Below the pieces are notes generated by a model that was given only the letters and a program-made list of their open reading frames with translations, did not search any database and was not told where the DNA came from. This document shows, piece by piece, positions 30,460 to 36,100 of a stretch of DNA of 36,100 bases; position 1 is the first letter of the stretch; each line of letters opens with the position of its first letter. The stretch is from Candidatus Saganbacteria bacterium (GTDB lineage: Bacteria > Margulisbacteria > WOR-1 > XYC2-FULL-46-14): contig JABMQY010000025.1 in the NCBI GenBank assembly GCA_013202975.1, positions 1 through 36,100 on the forward strand. Direction: 5' to 3'. Made by a program: the position numbers and the translations under genes.

Positions 30460-31680
30460 CTACTGATACACTTTTATCAGGTCCCACATCGGCAGGAAAA
30501 TACCGAGGGCTAAAACAGTAACAAAGACCGCCAGAACTGCAATCATTAAAGGCTCAATCAATGGTGTTAAATTCTTAATCATATAATCGGCATCGCGATC
30601 AAAATAATCTGCAACCTTCGACAACATCCCCTCCAAATTTCCCGACTTCTCACCAATCGCAACCATCTGCGAAGCCAGGGGAGGAATGATCTTAACATGT
30701 TCCCTCATCGGCTCGGCCACCGATTTACCCATTTCAACCTGATCCCTGATATATCCAATCATATTTGATACCACCAAATTATCAATCGTATCTTTAATAA
30801 TCAATAAAGCATCCAAAATCGGAACACCCGCTTTTAACATAGAAGAGAGCATGCGGGTAAAACGGGCTAAGGTCAGCTTTCTGTTTAAAGTGCCGAATAC
30901 CGGTATTTTTAACTTAAACCCATCCCACCACAACTTTCCTTTGGGAGTTTTAATTAACATCCGAAACAGATAAATAAAACCAACCAGGGCCGGGATGACA
31001 ATATAGAAATAGTTCCTGATTATATAATTGGTCCCGATCAAAAAGCGGGTCGGCATAGGAAGCTGGGCATTGGCTGAAGCAAAAACAGAGGAAAACTTTG
31101 GCACGACAAAAGCAATTACAAAGAAAAAGGCCGCCATTAAAACCACAAAAACCAGGGTCGGATAGCGGGTAGCCGATTTTATCTTCTGCACATTCTCATA
31201 ATCCTTCTCTAAAAGATTGGCCAAACGCTCTAAAACCTCACCTAAAATACCGGCCTTCTCACCCACCCTGATCATTGCAACAAATGGAAGCGAAAACACC
31301 TGGGGGAATTTATTTAGAGCATCAGAAAAAGAGCTCCCCGATTCAATATCCTTTTTTAAATCTGCAATTATCCCCTTTAGCTTTGGAGTTGTAACCTGGT
31401 CGTAGAGCGCCTCAAGCGATGCCAATAGAGGGACGCCGGCTTCAAGGATAGAAGATAACTGCCTGACAAAAACTAAAAGCTCTTCTGTCTTTACCTTCTG
31501 GAAATGAATTAAGTATTGGTCCAGATTTAGAGAAGAACCGCCCCCTTTTTCTGCAATTGAAATAGGGACAAAGCCCAGCTGGACCAGGCGGCTGGCTACC
31601 GCTGACGAATCATTGGCATCCATCGTCCCGCCTACCGTAACCCCCCGCTTATCCTTTGCCTTATAAGTAAAAAAAGCCAT
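30460..31680 (-). CDS. pilC: Type IV pilus inner-membrane platform protein PilC (GspF family)
   Basis: This 406-residue protein has the usual two GspF domains, each a helical bundle followed by membrane helices (around 165-195, 215-240 and 375-398). It has a short N-terminal region (MAFFTYKAKDKRGVTVGGTM) typical of PilC. Repeated signatures are FVRQLSSILEAGVPLLASLEAL in domain 1 and FTRMLSSMLKAGVPILDALLII in domain 2. PilC sits at the base of the pilus and couples PilB's ATP-driven motion to pilin insertion. The start shares one base with the kinase stop. It is last in the operon; the next 100 bp lead to the separately promoted MNT/HEPN pair. Confidence 0.95.
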   Translation of the reverse strand: MAFFTYKAKDKRGVTVGGTMDANDSSAVASRLVQLGFVPISIAEKGGGSSLNLDQYLIHFQKVKTEELLVFVRQLSSILEAGVPLLASLEALYDQVTTPKLKGIIADLKKDIESGSSFSDALNKFPQVFSLPFVAMIRVGEKAGILGEVLERLANLLEKDYENVQKIKSATRYPTLVFVVLMAAFFFVIAFVVPKFSSVFASANAQLPMPTRFLIGTNYIIRNYFYIVIPALVGFIYLFRMLIKTPKGKLWWDGFKLKIPVFGTLNRKLTLARFTRMLSSMLKAGVPILDALLIIKDTIDNLVVSNMIGYIRDQVEMGKSVAEPMREHVKIIPPLASQMVAIGEKSGNLEGMLSKVADYFDRDADYMIKNLTPLIEPLMIAVLAVFVTVLALGIFLPMWDLIKVYQ

Positions 31681-33047
31681 TACTTGCCTCCTTTGAATAT
31701 TGGAATATTAACATAAAAAGAGGTGCCTCGTCCTAACTCAGACTTGGCCCAAATACGCCCGCCATGCGCCTCTATTAAATTCTTTGCAATATAAAGCCCC
31801 AGACCGGTCCCTTTTTCCGGCGGTTTGACATTACTCTTACTCGGGATCTGTTCAAATTTCATAAAGATGCGCTCCAAATTTGTATTTGAAATTCCCATCC
31901 CGCTGTCCTTTACACATATTTCAACCTTACTATCTTTTTGGCCGGCTGAAAGTTCAACCTGGCCCTCATTAGTATATTTATAGGCATTGTTTAAGAGATT
32001 AGCAATTACCTGCGCTAGGCGGTCTTCGTCTGCCGCCAGAGGAGGCAGCCCCTTCTCTACATTTAATGTCAGTTTAACATTCTTCTTGGCAAATATAGGC
32101 TTAAATGAATCAACCAGGTTCTTAAGCAGGGGATCTATTAAAACTTTGCTGATTTCTACTCTCAAATGTCCGGTCTCCATGCGCACAATATCCAGGACAT
32201 TGTCGACTAAACGGGCCAGCCGCTTTTGGTTGCGCTCTGCCAGATCAACACACTCCTGCTTCTTTGGATTAAGCACCCCCCCGACATTTTTATTTTTCAA
32301 CAGACTGATTGTTTCTGCTATTACCGTAAGCGGGGTGCGCAGTTCATGCGAAACCGTAGCAATAAAATCATATTTTAAACGGTCGAGCTTGCGAAACTCT
32401 GTCACATTATGAAAAACACCGACTATTCCCTCAATAACACTCCCCGGAAATCTAAGCGGAGCCATGATCGTCCTTAAATACAATTCTTTGGCCTGCCCCG
32501 GATACAATACCAGTTCGGTTTCAAATATTTTTGCCTCTTTCAATACATCTTCCTGCCGGCTGGAAATATCAATATTAGGATTGGCCTCTTTAAGCAAAGC
32601 ACTAAAATCATTGCCTTTCTTCAAATTCTGCCCGGAAAAGAGGTTTTCCATCTGGGGATTAGAATAAACTATCCGGCCCTTCGGGTCCAAAACCACCACC
32701 GCATCCCCTAAATTCTCCAGCACCAGACCGAATTTTAGTTTTTCCGACTCCAATTCCTTTTTTATTGACCCGATATCATCAAGAACGTTTAAAATAGCAG
32801 TCTCTCTGCGCGGATCAGTAAGAGGAGACGCCCCCTTGCATTCTGATTCCAGGCGCCCTTCTCTCTCTTTGAGCGAACTGATCATAAAATTGACCGGCCG
32901 GGACAAAAACCAGAGAGATTTATTTTTTGCAAAATTACCCTGAGAAACCTGAAAAAAAGTTTTTTTAAGACGGAAGAATTCACGCACAGCCGCTGCCAGA
33001 ATAACCATCAAAAAAGCGGTTAAAAGGATAAAGGGGACATTAGTCAA
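31680..33047 (-). CDS. Membrane sensor histidine kinase encoded between pilB and pilC
   Basis: The 455-residue protein has one N-terminal membrane helix (5-22), a coiled-coil region (about 55-110), a PAS domain (about 105-215, with VVVLDPKGRIVYSNPQMENL), a HisKA domain with the phospho-acceptor His234 in VSHELRTPL, and an HATPase domain with the N box NLLNNAYKYT, the G1 box DSGMGIS and the G2 box GTGLGLYIAKNL. All catalytic boxes look intact. With only one helix there is almost no periplasmic domain, so sensing is probably cytoplasmic via PAS or through contact with the pilus base. It overlaps pilB by 8 bp and pilC by one base. The receiver at the operon head is the obvious partner. Confidence 0.95.
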   Translation of the reverse strand: MTNVPFILLTAFLMVILAAAVREFFRLKKTFFQVSQGNFAKNKSLWFLSRPVNFMISSLKEREGRLESECKGASPLTDPRRETAILNVLDDIGSIKKELESEKLKFGLVLENLGDAVVVLDPKGRIVYSNPQMENLFSGQNLKKGNDFSALLKEANPNIDISSRQEDVLKEAKIFETELVLYPGQAKELYLRTIMAPLRFPGSVIEGIVGVFHNVTEFRKLDRLKYDFIATVSHELRTPLTVIAETISLLKNKNVGGVLNPKKQECVDLAERNQKRLARLVDNVLDIVRMETGHLRVEISKVLIDPLLKNLVDSFKPIFAKKNVKLTLNVEKGLPPLAADEDRLAQVIANLLNNAYKYTNEGQVELSAGQKDSKVEICVKDSGMGISNTNLERIFMKFEQIPSKSNVKPPEKGTGLGLYIAKNLIEAHGGRIWAKSELGRGTSFYVNIPIFKGGK

Positions 33048-34710
33048 GCTGAGTCACCCTTAGTACTTCATCAAGTGAGGTCTTTCCCTGGGCAACCTTC
33101 ATCAGTCCGTCATCTCGTAAGGTACGCATACCGGCTTTTATTGCAGCTGCTTTTATAAGATGTCCCGGAACTTTTTCAAGGACCATCTGACGAATTTCAT
33201 TTGACATTGGCAGTTGTTCTATAATGGCCAGCCTTCCGCGAAAACCGCGGTCACGGCACTGCCGGCATCCCTTTCCTTTATAGAGGGTTGTAATGTTGTT
33301 CTCTTTAAAATACGGATACAGCTCCTTGACCGCATCTTCAATCGGATAAGATATTTTGCAGTTGGGGCAGATACTCCTGACCAGCCGCTGGGCAATGACC
33401 GAAGCGGTTGCCGAGGCCGATAAGAAGGGCTCTACCCCCATCTCTGTCAGCCGGGTTAATGCTCCGGCAGCATCGTTAGTATGCAGGGTAGAAAAGACCA
33501 AATGGCCGGTCAGAGCGGATTCAATCGCTATCTGGGCGGTCTCTAAATCACGGATTTCTCCAACCAGGATTACATCCGGATCCTGACGCAGCATAGACCT
33601 CAATGCAGTTGAAAAGAGCAGGCCGGCCTTAACATTAACATTAGCCTGACGAATGCCTTCTAGCTGATACTCAACCGGATCCTCAATCGTAATTATGTTA
33701 TTCTCCGGTGAATTAATATAATTAAGGGCGGCATAAAGAGTGGTGGTTTTTCCTGAACCGGTCGGTCCGGTTAAAAGAATAATTCCGTAAGGCCTCTTTA
33801 CAGTATTTTGGAATATTTCCAGGTTATCCTTTTCAAAGCCAAGATTCTTTAATGTCATTCCCATAGCCTGCTTGTCTAAAATCCTCATAACAACCGATTC
33901 GCCGTTTATACTTGGATAAGTCGAAACACGGACATCAATCCGGCGTGCCTCAAATTCAAATTCCATTTTACCGTCCTGGGGAAGGCGTGATTCCGCTATA
34001 TTGAGATTCGAGAGAATTTTTATTCGTGTAACCAGCGCAGCATGCAGATGGATCGGAGAAGTTGAGGCTTCGTGCATTATTCCGTCTACACGGTATCGCA
34101 CCATAACTTGTTTTTCGTGCGGATCGATATGGATATCAGAGGCTTTTTCTTCCATCGCCTGGATTATAATAAGATTAACCAGCTTAACTACCGGAGCATC
34201 CTCTGAAACCTCAATAATCTCTCTTTTAACTACATCCTTCTTAGTATCTTTTATCGTTTCAAGAATCTCTTCTAAGGCGCCGGATATTCCGTAATACTGG
34301 TTCAGCGCTGCGCCAATATCACTGGGGGTCGCGGCCATAACCTCTATCTGCATTCGGGTGCGGCTGCGCAGTTCATCGGTCGCCTGAATATCAAAAGGAT
34401 CAATCATGGCAACCGACAGAGTGCTTCCGGTCTTAAAAAGAGGGGTAACGCCGAACTTCTTTGCAATATTGGACGGCACCAGTTCAATGACCCCGGGATC
34501 AATCAGATAATTCCCCAGATCAACATGGGGAATATCCATCTCAAATTCAAAAAAATCAAGCAGCTGTTTTTCGGTCAGGTATTTCTTCATCAACAAAACC
34601 CGCACCAGGCTCTTTCCGCTCTTCTTGGATTCCCTGATTATAGTCTGGATTTTTTCAGCCGTCAGAAGGCCGGATTCAAGCAAGGCATCTTTTAAGTCTC
34701 GTCTTCTCAT
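33040..34710 (-). CDS. pilB: Type IV pilus extension ATPase PilB (GspE family)
   Basis: The 556-residue cytoplasmic hexameric ATPase drives pilin polymerisation. It has a MshEN/GspE N-terminal domain (about 5-140), the catalytic core with Walker A GPTGSGKTTT (315-324), the Asp box TIEDPVEYQL (341-350), Walker B ILVGEIRD (381-388) and His box HLVFSTLHTNDA, plus the zinc tetracysteine CPNC (448-451) and CRQC (482-485) that marks PilB/GspE rather than PilT. Length is normal. The start overlaps the receiver gene by 4 bp (ATGA). No retraction ATPase gene (pilT) is in the window. Confidence 0.97.
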   Translation of the reverse strand: MRRRDLKDALLESGLLTAEKIQTIIRESKKSGKSLVRVLLMKKYLTEKQLLDFFEFEMDIPHVDLGNYLIDPGVIELVPSNIAKKFGVTPLFKTGSTLSVAMIDPFDIQATDELRSRTRMQIEVMAATPSDIGAALNQYYGISGALEEILETIKDTKKDVVKREIIEVSEDAPVVKLVNLIIIQAMEEKASDIHIDPHEKQVMVRYRVDGIMHEASTSPIHLHAALVTRIKILSNLNIAESRLPQDGKMEFEFEARRIDVRVSTYPSINGESVVMRILDKQAMGMTLKNLGFEKDNLEIFQNTVKRPYGIILLTGPTGSGKTTTLYAALNYINSPENNIITIEDPVEYQLEGIRQANVNVKAGLLFSTALRSMLRQDPDVILVGEIRDLETAQIAIESALTGHLVFSTLHTNDAAGALTRLTEMGVEPFLSASATASVIAQRLVRSICPNCKISYPIEDAVKELYPYFKENNITTLYKGKGCRQCRDRGFRGRLAIIEQLPMSNEIRQMVLEKVPGHLIKAAAIKAGMRTLRDDGLMKVAQGKTSLDEVLRVTQLD

Positions 34711-35090
34711 TTTTTTGTCCTCTGTGTATATTTTTTTATTAACATTACTAACTGTTCCGGACTAAAGGGCTTGGTCAGGTATTCGTCTGCGCCCACCTCT
34801 TTACCCAAATTTTTATCAACATCGGTCACTTTTGCAGTCAACATTATGATCGGAATATCTTTTAAATTTTCATCATATTTAACTACCCGGCAAACCTTAT
34901 ATCCGTCCAGTTTTGGAAGCATGATGTCCAGAAGAACTACATCCGGTTTTTCTGCCCGGATCTTTTCCAGCCCGACCAGACCGTCTGCAGCAGTTACTAC
35001 CTCGTATCCCAAAGAATGAAGACGGATAGTTAAAGCCTTTACAATATCTTCTTCATCGTCAATAATCAAAATCATTTTTGCAGCTGCCAT
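34707..35090 (-). CDS. Stand-alone response-regulator receiver domain
   Basis: The 127 residues make one CheY-like receiver with no output domain. Acidic pocket DDEED begins at residue 11, the phospho-acceptor is Asp55 in LLDIMLP, and the later Thr and Lys are in IIMLTAKVTD and YLTKPF. It heads the operon receiver-pilB-kinase-pilC. A signal from the kinase may act by protein contact, as with PilG/PilH- or CheY-like receivers, perhaps on PilB; that is inference. I keep the ATG at 35090 rather than the internal ATG at 35075 because the predicted transcript begins only three or four bases before it and no Shine-Dalgarno precedes either. Confidence 0.93.
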   Translation of the reverse strand: MAAAKMILIIDDEEDIVKALTIRLHSLGYEVVTAADGLVGLEKIRAEKPDVVLLDIMLPKLDGYKVCRVVKYDENLKDIPIIMLTAKVTDVDKNLGKEVGADEYLTKPFSPEQLVMLIKKYTQRTKK

Positions 35091-35100
35091 ATAGCTTGTG

Positions 35101-35129
35101 ATTATATGATATAATCATTAAATAATCAA
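35101..35129 (-). promoter_or_regulatory. Promoter of the receiver-pilB-kinase-pilC operon
   Basis: On the minus strand TTGATT (35124-35129), a 17-bp spacer and TATAAT (35101-35106) lie ten bases before the ATG at 35090. The -10 box is the left half of the palindrome GATTATATGATATAATC (35100-35116), whose right half is the hflX -10 box. Confidence 0.65.
35107..35115 (+). promoter_or_regulatory. Extended -10 promoter of hflX
   Basis: TGATATAAT is an extended -10 (TGnTATAAT) placed 15 bases before the hflX ATG, giving a leader of about 8-9 nt with no Shine-Dalgarno. No -35 is obvious. It overlaps the divergent promoter of the pilB operon. Confidence 0.6.
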
Positions 35130-35130
35130 C

Positions 35131-36100
35131 ATGGAAAAAGCAGTACTCGTCGGCATTAAATTTAGGAACGAAATCCTTCCCCTCTCCGAATCACTGGAAG
35201 AGCTCAAAAAGCTGGCTGACTCAGCCGGAGCAAAAGCCGCAGCCGTCTTAACCCAGACCAAAGATAGGCCGGACCAGAGATATTGTATCGGATCGGGAAA
35301 GCTGGTCGAATTACAAGCACTCTGCGAATCAGTCGGAGCGGACCTGGTTATTTTTGACCATGAGATAACTCCTTCCCAATCACGCAACCTGGAAGAGGCT
35401 CTGAACGTAAAAGTAATCGACCGGACCGAACTTATTATTGATATTTTTTCCCAGCATGCCCACACACGAGAAGGAAAACTACAGGTAAGATTAGCCCAAT
35501 CGGTCTTTTTGCTTAGTCACCTGAGCGGACATAGAACCAGCCTCTCAAGACTTGGAGGAGGGATCGGAACCCGCGGACCGGGAGAGACAAAGCTTGAAAC
35601 AGACCGCCGCAAAGTTCGAAAGGATATTTCTGTCCTAAAAAAAGAGCTTGAAAAAGTAAAAAATAAAAGGCAGCTGCTTAGAACAAGAAGAAAATCAAGC
35701 AGAATGAAAGTTGCTGCCCTGATCGGCTATACTAATTCCGGAAAATCAACTCTGCTTAACTCATTAACTAATGCAAATGTTTTATCAGAAGATAAATTGT
35801 TTGCAACACTCGATCCTGTAACCAGAAGGCGCTATCTAAAGGATCGGGGGGAAACAATCCTGCTCACCGACACAGTCGGTTTTATCCAAAAGCTTCCCCT
35901 CCAGTTAATAAGTGCTTTTCGGGCTACTCTTGAAGAAACAATTGAGGCTGATTTGCTGTTACACGTAATTGATGCCTCTTCTGAATTTGCAGAGCATCAG
36001 ATAGAATCGGTTTATACTACTCTGGAAGAGTTGAAGATCCTCAATACTCCGGTATTAAATATATTCAACAAAATTGACAAGGCCGGAAAAGATAATTTAA
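35131..36100 (+). CDS. hflX: GTPase HflX, 3' end cut by window edge
   Basis: At least 323 residues are present before the window ends. HflX is a ribosome-binding GTPase that splits stalled or stressed 70S particles. The N-terminal HflX domain carries TQTKDRPDQRYCIGSGKLVEL and the glycine-rich SRLGGGIGTRGPGETKLETD. A coiled-coil linker follows. The GTPase domain shows G1 GYTNSGKST (199-207; most relatives have Ala where Ser203 is), G3 DTVGF (247-251) and G4 NKID (313-316). The G5 motif and C-terminus lie outside the window. Start is the first ATG after the extended -10 promoter. It is divergent from the pilB operon. Confidence 0.95.
   Translation, partial: MEKAVLVGIKFRNEILPLSESLEELKKLADSAGAKAAAVLTQTKDRPDQRYCIGSGKLVELQALCESVGADLVIFDHEITPSQSRNLEEALNVKVIDRTELIIDIFSQHAHTREGKLQVRLAQSVFLLSHLSGHRTSLSRLGGGIGTRGPGETKLETDRRKVRKDISVLKKELEKVKNKRQLLRTRRKSSRMKVAALIGYTNSGKSTLLNSLTNANVLSEDKLFATLDPVTRRRYLKDRGETILLTDTVGFIQKLPLQLISAFRATLEETIEADLLLHVIDASSEFAEHQIESVYTTLEELKILNTPVLNIFNKIDKAGKDNL

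Noticed and set aside
35118-35465. Minus-strand frame of 115 codons opposite hflX
   Set aside because: It is Ser/Arg-rich, overlaps a clear HflX reading frame and has no motif; it is the shadow of the real gene.

Overview
The window comes from a bacterium with a diderm-type cell envelope: it encodes a type IV pilus secretin and the PilMNOPQ alignment machinery. GC content is moderate and lower in the glycosylation block (my impression, not computed). The gene content, the fused PilM-PilN and the many families without a familiar model-organism counterpart suggest an uncultivated candidate-phylum lineage (Margulisbacteria/Saganbacteria or Omnitrophota would fit). That placement is inference. 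I see no phage, no CRISPR array and no transposase.

Layout. 1-4843: an unrecognised gene cut by the left edge, then a convergent M48 protease / DUF2339 membrane-protein operon. 4861-7244: a small membrane protein, a GIY-YIG nuclease, a nested palindrome, an initiator tRNA (minus strand) and plsY-gpsA for phospholipid precursors. 7241-18311 (minus): two successive four-gene minor-pilin cassettes (GspH-, PilV-, PilW- and PilX-like), each with its own promoter. The second continues into pilMN-pilO-pilP-like-pilQ and an orphan six-helix sensor-like protein. 18584-29219: a surface-glycan block with two GT2 glycosyltransferases, a methyltransferase, two tandem YfhO-like giants and two more polytopic proteins. 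A major pilin gene with two tandem promoters and a bidirectional terminator lies inside it. 29211-30423: a truncated GT-C gene remnant and an MNT/HEPN pair with a palindromic operator. 30460-35090 (minus): response regulator, pilB, histidine kinase and pilC as one overlapping operon. 35131-end: hflX, divergent, cut by the right edge.

How it fits together. PilB and PilC would power and platform the pilus, PilMNOP would align it, PilQ would let it out, the 27395 gene would be the major subunit, and the two cassettes would give two alternative or combined tip/priming complexes. A kinase and receiver written between pilB and pilC suggest pilus-linked signalling. The glycosyltransferases may decorate pili or the envelope.

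The two observations I rate highest are non-coding. (1) Two elements of about 230 bp with matching inverted ends (TTCTTTAATC...) fold back over their whole length and bracket pilin cassette A. (2) Many transcription units start with a good sigma70-type promoter placed so that transcription begins at or within a few bases of the start codon (leaderless or nearly so), whereas several internal genes and the major pilin carry Shine-Dalgarno sequences.
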